Assembly: GCA_034440395.1 (NCBI GenBank)
Contig: JAWXBW010000025.1
Location: 1 to 31,846, forward strand
Reading direction: 5' to 3'
Source: JAAUTS01 sp034440395
GTDB lineage: Bacteria; Verrucomicrobiota; Verrucomicrobiia; Methylacidiphilales; JAAUTS01
DNA: 31,846 nucleotides
Part shown: positions 24,267 through 31,710 of the stretch, piece by piece
Numbering within the stretch: the first letter of the stretch is position 1
Layout of the letters: every line of letters begins with the position of its first letter
The notes under the pieces: generated by a model
Databases searched by the model: none
The model's input: only the letters and a program-made list of their open reading frames with translations
Told to the model about the DNA's origin: nothing
Made by a program: the position numbers and the translations under genes

Positions 24267-25334
24267 CTAGGGAGTTTCTAACGATGCCTGCACCTTTAAG
24301 CGTAAGGCTTTAATTTCTTGGTTAATTTTCAGAAACTCAACTTCATCAAATTCTAGCGGTGTGGGTGCCAGCTTACATTTTAGCTTAGCCACAGATCGCA
24401 AGGCTCCACTCCAAGTTGCTTCCGGCATGGTAAGGATTTGGTCATGGGCTATTTCCACGCAGGCAGGATTGTGACAAAATAAAAGCAGCTCTTCGCCTGC
24501 TTCTAATGCCAGCCTTGTTGCCTCTGCTGCACCATAGCGGTTAGCGATCGCCCCCATTTCTAAATCATCCGTCATGATCGCACCCGCATAGCCTAATTCT
24601 TTTCTTAATAAATCTGTTACAATCTCCCGCGACATGGAAGCTGGGAAAGGCTCTTGATGCCATGCCGTGAAATGGCCATGCCCGATCATGAAGCATTCCG
24701 CCTTGGGCACGAAGGCTCGGAAAGCGGTAAGTTCATCCCGCCCGATTTCATCCTTCGTGCGCGTAATTTTAGGCAGTTCCCCATGGGGATCCAACTCGCA
24801 AAACGTATAGCCTGGGAAATGCTTAGCCGTGCCGAGAACACCCGCAGATTGCATCCCTTCCAAAAAAGCTCCCGCCCGTTGAATCACGTCGGCAGGGGTT
24901 TGGCCATAACAACGGCCACGCAAGGAATTATCGGCCTTTTCATCTAGGGTGTAATCAATCACGGGCGCTAGGTTCAGATTAAAGCCGAGACTACGTAAAA
25001 CGCGCCCTGTAAGCACACCGTGTTCCCGACACCACCCTAGGTTCCCTGCTCGACCTAGATCAAGTCCTGAAGGAGGCTCCTCCCCCACTGCCTTGAGTCG
25101 CGAAACGCGTCCTCCCTCTTGATCGATCGTGATAATGGGAGGAATTTCACAGAGAGAATTTAGTTCTGCAATTAGCTGAAAAATTTGAAGAGCCGATTCA
25201 AGATTGCGATTAAACAAAATAAAACCGCTGGGCTGGATGCGTCTGATCATGCTGCGTAAGCCGTCCGTCAACTGCGGACCTGGAACCCCCATAATAATCA
25301 ATTGCCCATGGGAAGTGCTCACATTTAAAGTCAT
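24267..25334 (-). CDS. nagZ: Beta-N-acetylhexosaminidase NagZ (GH3)
   Basis: A cytoplasmic-type GH3 enzyme that removes N-acetylglucosamine from anhydromuropeptides during peptidoglycan recycling. Visible landmarks are PSGFILFNRNL, the substrate-binding IDQEGGRVSRL, LGFNLNLAPVIDY, KHFPGYTFCELDPHGELP (the usual D-S-H catalytic dyad appears as D-P-H) and the nucleophile region IMTDDLEMGAI. I placed the start at the ATG at 25332-25334 (MTLNVSTSHGQLIIMG), giving 355 residues. A longer frame from 25412 would overlap the divergent RelE-like gene and adds a basic non-family stretch. It probably shares a transcript with phhB. Confidence 0.92.
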   Translation of the reverse strand: MTLNVSTSHGQLIIMGVPGPQLTDGLRSMIRRIQPSGFILFNRNLESALQIFQLIAELNSLCEIPPIITIDQEGGRVSRLKAVGEEPPSGLDLGRAGNLGWCREHGVLTGRVLRSLGFNLNLAPVIDYTLDEKADNSLRGRCYGQTPADVIQRAGAFLEGMQSAGVLGTAKHFPGYTFCELDPHGELPKITRTKDEIGRDELTAFRAFVPKAECFMIGHGHFTAWHQEPFPASMSREIVTDLLRKELGYAGAIMTDDLEMGAIANRYGAAEATRLALEAGEELLLFCHNPACVEIAHDQILTMPEATWSGALRSVAKLKCKLAPTPLEFDEVEFLKINQEIKALRLKVQASLETP

Positions 25335-25403
25335 TCTGCTATCAAACACCCTTTTACCCGCTTTACAAGGCCGCTTCAACAAGGCTAGATATTTACTTAC
25401 ACC

Positions 25404-25766
25404 ATGTTCCAAATTATCTTCACTCCTGGTAGCTCTGCTGAAATGTCAGCTCTGCCGAAAATGTTACAGCTAGAAATTCTAAATGAGTTTGAGGCTTTTT
25501 CCCCCGAGTATGTTGTGCAACACCCAGAAAAGTTTGGCATTATCCAACAGGATAATCGCACGCTTTATCGTTTCCGTGCCACCGATTATCGAATTTACTT
25601 TGAAAAGAATGCGGACGGATTACTTATCCACCGGGTGCTTAACAAAAATACGATCAAAGATTTTTTCTATCGTTCGCAAATTCCCTTGTCTGAAGATGAA
25701 GAGTTACAGAAAAACCCTAATTTTTGGGCCATGATTGATTCTTCAAGTCCGCCTAAAGACAAGTAA
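25404..25766 (+). CDS. RelE/ParE-superfamily-like protein
   Basis: A 120-residue protein. Its central LYRFRATDYRIYFEKNADGL and the following IHRVLNKNTIKDFFYR match the last strands of RelE/ParE-fold proteins (consensus YRxRxGDYRVIYxxx then IxxVxxRxxVY). The N-terminus starts FQIIFTPGSSAEMSALP, with the expected first strand and helix. A longer C-terminal tail (about 97-120) is unusual for the toxins. No antitoxin gene is adjacent: upstream is divergent nagZ (69-bp gap) and downstream the vWA gene. It may therefore be a domesticated housekeeping protein rather than a toxin. Confidence 0.6.
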   Translation: MFQIIFTPGSSAEMSALPKMLQLEILNEFEAFSPEYVVQHPEKFGIIQQDNRTLYRFRATDYRIYFEKNADGLLIHRVLNKNTIKDFFYRSQIPLSEDEELQKNPNFWAMIDSSSPPKDK

Positions 25767-25860
25767 ACTACATCCTTCCTCCCTGTCAGTTATGAGAGCT
25801 TGTTCTGCCTCGCTTTCCTTTCTATTTGTACTCTTTAGCGTTCTGCTCTAAACTCCGTTC

Positions 25861-26730
25861 GTGAATCAGCTACCTTTATGGAAAATTTTAGGCATCTCCA
25901 TTATGGTGCATGTCTTGCTGATCTTATGTTTCCGTAGTTTTGTTATTTTCAGCCACGTAGCGCCAACTTTCCCGACGACCCGATTTATGGTCATTGAGCT
26001 GCCAGGCGAAATCCCCGCTAGCGGTGCTGCTGCTAACATCGACCGCCTTTACCAAGTGCCCACTGAATCTGTTGATACTCCCGCAGAACCCGTTGAAGTA
26101 ATTAAGCCGAGCTTAGCTGAGACTAGGCTGCTAACCACTGAATCCCTTTTTGAGCGGTATGTTAAAGCGTCTAAAGAGGGCATCAATTTTTTCGGGCTTA
26201 AGCCACCGAATGAAAAGGGTAGCACTGTTTTTTTGATTGATATTTCTGGCAGCATGTTGCAGCACAGTGGTGGCTCCTCGCGTTTAGATCAGGCCTATGA
26301 CCAGCTTAAGCAAGCACTGGCTTGTATGGGTTCAGGGCAACGGTTTAATATTGTACTTTTTGCCACTAGAATGGACAGCTTCGCTCCTGAACCCGTGGCG
26401 GCGACACGAGAAAATATTATAAAAGCATACCGTTATCTTGATAGCGAAATTGATTGCGGCGGCAGCACGAATCTACTAGGTGGGCTGCAAGCCAGTCTGG
26501 CTATGCGTCCTGATCACCTTATTGTTTTAAGCGACGGAATCCCGACCTCTTCTGAACCAAGTATTTTACTGACAGAAACAAAATTTTTGCGGCAAAAAAT
26601 TCTTCCAGCGGCACGTATTTATTCGATAGGATTTTACATCGCAGCGGGTTCACCTGAAGAATTATTTCTTACAAAACTGGCTAAACAAAATAATGGAGCC
26701 TATTTGCGGTGGAATCCTAAATCAGGCTAA
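25861..26730 (+). CDS. von Willebrand A protein with TonB/TolA-like membrane anchor
   Basis: A 289-residue protein starting at GTG. The N-terminus (about 7-30) is a single transmembrane helix carrying SIMVH (Ser13, His17), which matches the SxxxH motif of TonB and TolA that contacts ExbBD/TolQR. A Pro/Glu-rich linker (about 45-90) follows, then a vWA domain (about 120-285) with an intact MIDAS: DISGS (127-131), T203 in GGSTN and D225 in LSDG. It should bind a divalent metal and a protein ligand in the periplasm. No ExbB/ExbD genes are adjacent. The vWA call is firm; the energy-coupling idea is inference. Confidence 0.8.
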   Translation: MNQLPLWKILGISIMVHVLLILCFRSFVIFSHVAPTFPTTRFMVIELPGEIPASGAAANIDRLYQVPTESVDTPAEPVEVIKPSLAETRLLTTESLFERYVKASKEGINFFGLKPPNEKGSTVFLIDISGSMLQHSGGSSRLDQAYDQLKQALACMGSGQRFNIVLFATRMDSFAPEPVAATRENIIKAYRYLDSEIDCGGSTNLLGGLQASLAMRPDHLIVLSDGIPTSSEPSILLTETKFLRQKILPAARIYSIGFYIAAGSPEELFLTKLAKQNNGAYLRWNPKSG

Positions 26731-26914
26731 GACCGTGTCTTCATGCTCACAAGAAGACCCAGCGCATCGCGAGCCTTTTTTCCTTTATTTCTGCGTTGAT
26801 GAAACTCGGGCGGAATGGTATTTGTGGCGCATAAACTCACTTGGTGTTGCGCATGTTTTTCTATTCCGCTCTTGGCGTATGGCGAAATAGACGCTAATTC
26901 TTCTGCCACCATTT

Positions 26915-27469
26915 ATGACAATTACGGAACGTCTCGCTATCTATCTACCGCAGAATCCCGAAATTAGTCGAGCTGCCTTCGTGGCACCTTCGGCTGAAAT
27001 CATGGGAGCTGTAACCTTAGGGCATAATGCGAGTGTGTGGTATCAATGTGTCTTGAGAGGTGATATTAACAGCATACAAATTGGATCTGGCACGAACGTG
27101 CAGGATGGAACGGTCATTCACTTAGCGGATGATTTCGGAGTGAAGATTGGAAGCTATTGCACAGTGGGACATCAGACGATGATTCATGCCTGTGAAATCG
27201 GCGATGAATGCCTAATCGGAATGGGTGCCACCGTATTAGACGGAGCACAGATAGGTCAACAATCCATCATTGGCGCAGGATCATTGGTCACAAAAAAGAT
27301 GGTGGTGCCGGAAGGTTCTATGGTCTTTGGTTCTCCGGCACGAGTGGTTCGTGCTTTAAGTGCAGAAGAGAGGGCGGGCATACGGGCATGGGCGGAAAAA
27401 TATATTCACGTAGCGAAAGCTCATGCGGAAAGACACAAGGTGTCCGTTCCATTGGCAAGAAACACTTAA
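26915..27469 (+). CDS. Gamma-class carbonic anhydrase-like hexapeptide protein (YrdA/PaaY type)
   Basis: A 184-residue left-handed beta-helix protein. Residues about 25-145 are hexapeptide turns (for example AEIMGAVTLGHNASVW, LIGMGATVLDGAQIG). Zinc-ligand histidines H69, H86 and H91 are in the places used by gamma-carbonic anhydrases (VIHLADD and VGHQTMIHAC), with RGDINSIQIGSGTNVQDG before them. A C-terminal helix (about 149-178) ends the trimer-type protein. Many members have weak or no carbonic anhydrase activity, so the reaction is not certain. It converges on the minus-strand dehydrogenase gene with a 3-bp gap. Confidence 0.9.
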   Translation: MTITERLAIYLPQNPEISRAAFVAPSAEIMGAVTLGHNASVWYQCVLRGDINSIQIGSGTNVQDGTVIHLADDFGVKIGSYCTVGHQTMIHACEIGDECLIGMGATVLDGAQIGQQSIIGAGSLVTKKMVVPEGSMVFGSPARVVRALSAEERAGIRAWAEKYIHVAKAHAERHKVSVPLARNT

Positions 27470-27472
27470 CAT

Positions 27473-28354
27473 TTAGACGACAGTGCGATTTTTAAAAGTC
27501 AGCTCGGCTACGCCAGACTTATCTAACTCGCCAAGACCTACCTTAGTCATTAGTTCATATTGAGCTAAGGTGGCAGTAGCGAGGGGGAGTTTTAAATTTA
27601 GGGCTCTTGCTAGTTGGAGTGCTATGCCTGAGTCCTTAGCGGCATGAGCAGCGGAAAAGAAGCAGGCATGGTCACGGTTTTGCATGTCCTCACCATCCGT
27701 TTCTAAAACACGTGAGTTGGCTCCCGTTTCCGCAAAAACTTCACGCAGCATGCTCAGATCAAGCCCTAGCGCATTTCCTAACCCAAGACCTTCAGCTAGG
27801 CCAGCAGTGTTGATATTCATGACCATGTTGACGAGCGCTTTCACTTGAGCCGCAGATCCCGCAGGGCCGATGAAGCGGCAATGGGAGGAGAGAGCTTGAA
27901 GGATGGGTTGGGCTTGGGCAAAGACGGCGGGATGGCCAGCGCACATCAGGTAAAGGGTTCCTGCACGAGCTTGCGTGATGCTAGAGGCCATACACGCCTC
28001 TAAGCTCCGTGCTTCTACGGCTTGACAGGCGGCTTCGACTTCTTGATGAACCTCAGGTGAAACGGTGGCGCAGTTGATAAAAAGTTTTCCCCGCGCATTT
28101 TGTAGGAGTGCGTCTTTTTGAAATAGGGCTCGCATGGCAGCGTCGTTCGTGACAATGGTGAGGATGACGTCAGCAGATGCAGTGACTTCGGCTAATGAGG
28201 TAGCGCAGGGGCAGGAAAGTTCCAGTGCTATAACTTGAGCGGTTTGGATTTTTACATCATAAACAGAGCTAATGATAAAGCCTTGTTCATGGAGGCGCCG
28301 AGCCATGTTTGCTCCCATTCTCCCTAGGCCGATGAGGGCAACTTTAGGTTTCAT
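27473..28354 (-). CDS. NAD(P)-dependent beta-hydroxyacid dehydrogenase (HIBADH/GLYR1-like)
   Basis: A 293-residue member of the 3-hydroxyisobutyrate/glyoxylate-succinic semialdehyde reductase family. The Rossmann motif GLGRMGANMARRL (9-21), the conserved INCATVSP loop (93-100) and the catalytic Lys (K172 in GSAAQVKALVN) are present. The usual substrate-binding DAPVSGG region reads EACMASS (119-125), so the substrate is probably not the standard one. It is the last gene of a three-gene minus-strand operon: the HTH-MBL gene ends 3 bp upstream. Candidate roles are aldehyde or hydroxyacid detoxification next to a glyoxalase II-like enzyme (inference). Confidence 0.85.
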   Translation of the reverse strand: MKPKVALIGLGRMGANMARRLHEQGFIISSVYDVKIQTAQVIALELSCPCATSLAEVTASADVILTIVTNDAAMRALFQKDALLQNARGKLFINCATVSPEVHQEVEAACQAVEARSLEACMASSITQARAGTLYLMCAGHPAVFAQAQPILQALSSHCRFIGPAGSAAQVKALVNMVMNINTAGLAEGLGLGNALGLDLSMLREVFAETGANSRVLETDGEDMQNRDHACFFSAAHAAKDSGIALQLARALNLKLPLATATLAQYELMTKVGLGELDKSGVAELTFKNRTVV

Positions 28355-28357
28355 GAG

Positions 28358-29164
28358 TTAAAAGAAGGGGTTGTGACTTTTTTCTTCACCAACGGTGGTC
28401 ATGGGGCCGTGGCCTGGACAGAGGATAGTGTTATTTGATAAGCTAAAGATTTCTTCTCGATTCGTTTTTAGGGCAGCAGAGTAAGAAATTTTAGCTCCGC
28501 CCATGGAGGAGGCGAACAAGGCATCACCGACGATGGCGACGGGTTGAGTTAGACCAGTGATGACATACGTCGTGCCGCCAAGGGAATGACCCCAAGTGAG
28601 GCGGGAAACTATGTGAAGCGAACCAACTTGGAAGGCTTTACCTGTGGCAAAAGAGGTTGCACCACTGAGTGGCTCCAGCTCATTGACAAAGGCTAATGCT
28701 CCCGTTTTCTCCTTTAGCCGATCCAGTTCTAATATATGATCTCCATGCGTATGAGTGAGTAAAATCAACTCACAGGTTAGGTTCTGCTTCTTAATAAAAT
28801 GAAGAATAGGTGTAGCGTCAGCCCCTGTATCAAAAACGACGGCTTGCTTCGAGACTTTATCGTAAGCTAGAAAGCTATTTACCGTCATTTCAGCATACGG
28901 CGTATTGAATTGAGCTAGGCCACTTAGTTCGATCTCGTCAGGAAACCATTCGCTGTGGGCGAGCTCGATCATGGCGGATTCTTTTAGTCCAAGGGCAGAG
29001 CAAAGTTTTTTCAAGATGGGGAGATCATAACGTCCTTCTTTAATGGCTTGGAGTTGGGAAAGTTCAATGCCGGCTTTTTGTGAAAGCTGCGCATCTTCTA
29101 GGCCTAGGCCTTTTTGAGCTTTGGCTAGAACATCAATCCACGAATCTTCTAAGGGGAAAATCAT
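28358..29164 (-). CDS. HTH-domain plus metallo-beta-lactamase fold hydrolase fusion
   Basis: A 268-residue protein. Residues about 8-70 look like an XRE-type helix-turn-helix (LGLEDAQLSQKAGIELSQL then QAIKEGR and a LKKLCSALGL helix). Residues about 85-268 are a glyoxalase II-like MBL domain with THTHGDH (137-143), a metal-ligand His193 in WGHSLG, Asp214 in GDALF and His252 in PGHGP, ending TTVGEEKSHNPFF. All metal ligands seem intact, so it should hydrolyse thioesters such as S-lactoylglutathione or a relative. The N-terminal HTH is not part of ordinary glyoxalase II. It lies between a DUF4388-FHA gene (20 bp upstream) and a dehydrogenase gene (3 bp downstream). Confidence 0.8.
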   Translation of the reverse strand: MIFPLEDSWIDVLAKAQKGLGLEDAQLSQKAGIELSQLQAIKEGRYDLPILKKLCSALGLKESAMIELAHSEWFPDEIELSGLAQFNTPYAEMTVNSFLAYDKVSKQAVVFDTGADATPILHFIKKQNLTCELILLTHTHGDHILELDRLKEKTGALAFVNELEPLSGATSFATGKAFQVGSLHIVSRLTWGHSLGGTTYVITGLTQPVAIVGDALFASSMGGAKISYSAALKTNREEIFSLSNNTILCPGHGPMTTVGEEKSHNPFF

Positions 29165-29184
29165 ATACGTCTCGGAATCTTTCG

Positions 29185-30066
29185 TTATTTCTTCCCAAAC
29201 ATTTTGGAAAAAATATTTCCGCTAGAGGTTGTTTTTTTAGGATCTTTGCCACCAGCGTTTTGCCATGTAATCGGACCTGTAACCTTAGAGGTGCGCCGAC
29301 TCATTACGATCGGGTCTAGTTTGGTGGTATTGAAGATAGGGCGTTGATCTTTAGGAGGGGCCACTTCTTGAACGATGGGAGTCATAGCAAGCTTGCGCTG
29401 CATCTTTAAACGGACAGCTAGGGAGAGACTGCCGATTTGTAATTTATCATCTAAATTTAGGATAGCTTCGGCAATTGATTTGCCGTTAATGAACGTGCCA
29501 TTCGTCGAGTCCAGATCAAGAATACGGAGCGAAAACTCTTCTTTAAAAATTTTACAATGATGGCTAGAGATGGATCCATCAGGCAGGAGCACGTCGCAAT
29601 CTTCCTGTCGGCCAATGAGGATTTCAGGCTGAAGAAGGTGAAAGATGAAACCTTTAAAGGCACCGTTTAAAACTTCAAAGCTGATATCGTATTGACTAAG
29701 GTCAACTTGCTTCACCGATTTGGCAGTTTCTGACGGATCCGAGACATAGCTCGCTAGAATATCCTCTTCGCTAGCATGCCCGCCATCTCGGAGCTGAGCG
29801 AATTGGAATAAGACTTCTTCAACGGAAAGACGGAATAACTTCTTAGGCGCAGGAACCCTAGGCTGCCATTTAACCGACGCATTCTTCCAAGTCAGCGCCA
29901 AAAAAATACCGGCTAAGCCTTGATGATCATTGAATTGAGAAAAAACGATATCTCCATTTAACAAATAAATGATGGCAAGACCCCTCGACCCCTCGACAAG
30001 GAGGCAACCAGTATCTTGAGATTGGCCATGGGTCTGTAAATAGTCTGGTAGTGAAATTTGACTCAT
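29185..30066 (-). CDS. DUF4388 and FHA domain protein
   Basis: A 293-residue protein. The N-terminal part (about 5-110) resembles DUF4388/PATAN regions seen in two-component and gliding-motility regulators (GCLLVEGSRGLAIIYLLNGD then IVFSQF). A central FHA domain (about 128-218) has ILIGRQEDCDVLLPDGSISS and the phosphothreonine-binding residues (GR 152-153, SSHH 167-170, STNGTFING 187-195). The C-terminus (about 230-293) is Ser/Thr/Lys-rich and disordered. It is the first gene of the minus-strand operon with the HTH-MBL gene (20 bp) and the dehydrogenase. It should bind phosphothreonine proteins, implying a Ser/Thr kinase partner elsewhere. Confidence 0.82.
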   Translation of the reverse strand: MSQISLPDYLQTHGQSQDTGCLLVEGSRGLAIIYLLNGDIVFSQFNDHQGLAGIFLALTWKNASVKWQPRVPAPKKLFRLSVEEVLFQFAQLRDGGHASEEDILASYVSDPSETAKSVKQVDLSQYDISFEVLNGAFKGFIFHLLQPEILIGRQEDCDVLLPDGSISSHHCKIFKEEFSLRILDLDSTNGTFINGKSIAEAILNLDDKLQIGSLSLAVRLKMQRKLAMTPIVQEVAPPKDQRPIFNTTKLDPIVMSRRTSKVTGPITWQNAGGKDPKKTTSSGNIFSKMFGKK

Positions 30067-30230
30067 GAGGTTGGTTATAAGATCATCATCAAAAGGGTGT
30101 GTCGTTTAACTACATTAAGGGGGTCATTTTCTTAGGCAACTTCATAATTTTCAAACTTTACGCAACTTCTTGTGTATTAGAGAGCTAATTGCTAGTTTTT
30201 TATTTTGCGAACTTGAAGCCCAAGCATTTT

Positions 30231-31112
30231 ATGAATAACTACAAAGCCCTTTTTATTTTACTTGGATTCCTCATTGCTTTTAACCTTACGGCCTGTCGTG
30301 GGGGAAAAAATTCCAACTCTTTGACTAAGGTTGCATTAATCTCAGATAGCCGAAATCAAGACGCCTCTATTTCCCAGCTTAAGGGCAGTTTACTTACCGC
30401 CAACCCCTCGCTAACGATCATCGACCTCAATCATGAATTTTCCACGACCACAGCCTCAGAGGCAAGTTATCTCCTAGAGAAATCTACCCGTCTCTTACCC
30501 GCTGGCACCATCGTCATTGTTATGCTGGACGGTGGTTTTAAAGCTTCCGAAAAATCGATTTTGATTCAAACACGAAATGGTAAATATTACATAGGCCAAG
30601 ACACCGGCATCTTTACTCATGTTATGCAAACTGAACTCGTGCAATATGCCGTCGAGATAAATCGCCCCGATTCAACGACCCCCAGCTTCATTGGCAGAGC
30701 TTTCCTTGGTCGCGATTTATATGCTCCCGTTGCTCAACAGATTATCTCTGGAAAGAGTCTTGAGGATATCGGCACTAAACTGAAAGAAATTGTGCGCCTT
30801 AAGCTCATGACTCCTACCGTTTTGGGGAATAAGATTAACGGCCAGATCATTCACATTGATCGTTTTGGGAACGCCATCACCAACATCCGGCCTGAAGACC
30901 TTCCCGCCCAAGTCAAAGGAAAGCTCCTAAAACTTTCCTTTAAAGGTCGCATCATTTCCCTTCCTTTTTGGGATGGCAATGGGGAGGCGCCTAAAGACCG
31001 TATATTCTGCGTATTAAATACGGATGGGGAGCTTCAGTTTTCCCTGCGCGAATCCAGTGCTGCGGCGACCTATGGATTTAAGGCAGGTGACATCATCAGT
31101 CTGCAAAACTAA
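30231..31112 (+). CDS. Lipoprotein of the SAM hydroxide adenosyltransferase (DUF62) family
   Basis: A 293-residue protein. Residues 1-22 are a signal peptide ending LTAC (Cys22 lipobox), unlike the cytoplasmic DUF62 enzymes that hydrolyse S-adenosylmethionine to adenosine and methionine. The DUF62 fold is visible: VALISDSRNQDASISQLKG (34-52, in place of the usual LTDFG...DxYVGxMKG), IIDLNHEF, VIVMLDGG (95-102), YYIGQDTGIF and FLGRDLYAPVA (158-168), then the C-terminal domain with GQIIHIDRFGNAITNI. The Asp at 100 is kept, but the catalytic Arg and His positions hold other residues (around E107/K108 and L159). I chose the ATG at 30231 because the signal peptide starts there. Confidence 0.82.
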   Translation: MNNYKALFILLGFLIAFNLTACRGGKNSNSLTKVALISDSRNQDASISQLKGSLLTANPSLTIIDLNHEFSTTTASEASYLLEKSTRLLPAGTIVIVMLDGGFKASEKSILIQTRNGKYYIGQDTGIFTHVMQTELVQYAVEINRPDSTTPSFIGRAFLGRDLYAPVAQQIISGKSLEDIGTKLKEIVRLKLMTPTVLGNKINGQIIHIDRFGNAITNIRPEDLPAQVKGKLLKLSFKGRIISLPFWDGNGEAPKDRIFCVLNTDGELQFSLRESSAAATYGFKAGDIISLQN

Positions 31113-31250
31113 AAGCCTTCCCAGCCACTACGTATCAGCCTAGAGCACCCTAGGTGCTGGCGCACTACATTCTAAGGGACTTCCACGTCTTCTCCCGCTG
31201 TCTAAGCTTATAAACAATGGATCGAAGAGCCTAACATTCCTAAGTTTTTC

Positions 31251-31278
31251 TTGACGCAAGTACAAGCCTGTGTACAAC
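31251..31278 (+). promoter_or_regulatory. Predicted promoter of the HU gene
   Basis: TTGACG (31251-31256) and TACAAC (31273-31278) are 16 bp apart, about 80 nt before the HU start. The spacer/-10 region includes the inverted pair GTACA/TGTAC (31260-31275), a possible operator. The rest of 31113-31357 shows no gene. Confidence 0.5.
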
Positions 31279-31357
31279 TTTTTAATTATCGTTAGGCACT
31301 GCACGTGTGTGCGTGAGCTCTAACGGTTATGGAACTATTGAAAGGAAATAAATTATT

Positions 31358-31639
31358 ATGGCAGTCAATCGTGCTCAACTCGTGGAAAAAATCCAGAAAC
31401 TACTCGGTGGAGAAACAAGTAAAGCAGCCTCAGAGCGCGCCTTAGCCGCAGTGATCGAAAGCATCAAAGTCAGCGTAAAAAAATCCAAAGCCGTCCAGCT
31501 TATCGGATTCGGAACCTTCAAGGTTGTGAACCGCAAAGCTCGCCTTGGCGTCAATCCCAAGACAGGCGCAAAAATTAAAATCGCCGCTTCTAAGTCCGTG
31601 AAATTTTCTCCCGGCAGCGAATTCAAAAAAAGCCTATAA
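31358..31639 (+). CDS. HU-family DNA-binding protein
   Basis: A 93-residue nucleoid protein with the family layout: helical N-terminus (about 4-42, RAQLVEKIQKLLGG then a second helix), beta arm IGFGTFKVVNRKARLGVNPK (48-67) and the C-terminal helix SVKFSPGSEFKKSL. The GVNPKTG tip contains the proline that intercalates into DNA. AAAGGAAAT at 31341-31349 serves as ribosome binding site. It is a single-gene unit with its own promoter and a strong terminator. IHF is unlikely: the overall sequence resembles HU. Confidence 0.93.
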   Translation: MAVNRAQLVEKIQKLLGGETSKAASERALAAVIESIKVSVKKSKAVQLIGFGTFKVVNRKARLGVNPKTGAKIKIAASKSVKFSPGSEFKKSL

Positions 31640-31657
31640 CTAGCTTTTAGCGATAAA

Positions 31658-31697
31658 AGAAAACCCGGCTTTGCCTAGGCAAGCCGGGTTTTTAGTT
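31658..31697. terminator. Bidirectional terminator between HU and a minus-strand gene
   Basis: AAACCCGGCTTTGC (from 31661) pairs with GCAAGCCGGGTTT (31679-31691) with a single bulged T. On the plus strand TTTTTAG follows; on the minus strand TTTCTTTT follows. It serves the HU gene and the converging gene ending at 31711. Confidence 0.88.
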
Positions 31698-31710
31698 CTC
31701 GACAAAGTGC

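Noticed and set aside
25335..25412. Longer NagZ start at 25412
   Set aside because: It would overlap the divergent RelE-like gene and adds a basic stretch absent from the family.
26727..26912. A 61-codon minus-strand frame between the vWA and gamma-carbonic anhydrase-like genes
   Set aside because: No family features, no ribosome binding site and unusual composition. I treat the gap as non-coding.
31144..31158. Hairpin AGCACC-CTA-GGTGCT as terminator of the DUF62 gene
   Set aside because: It is short and not followed by a T-run on either strand.
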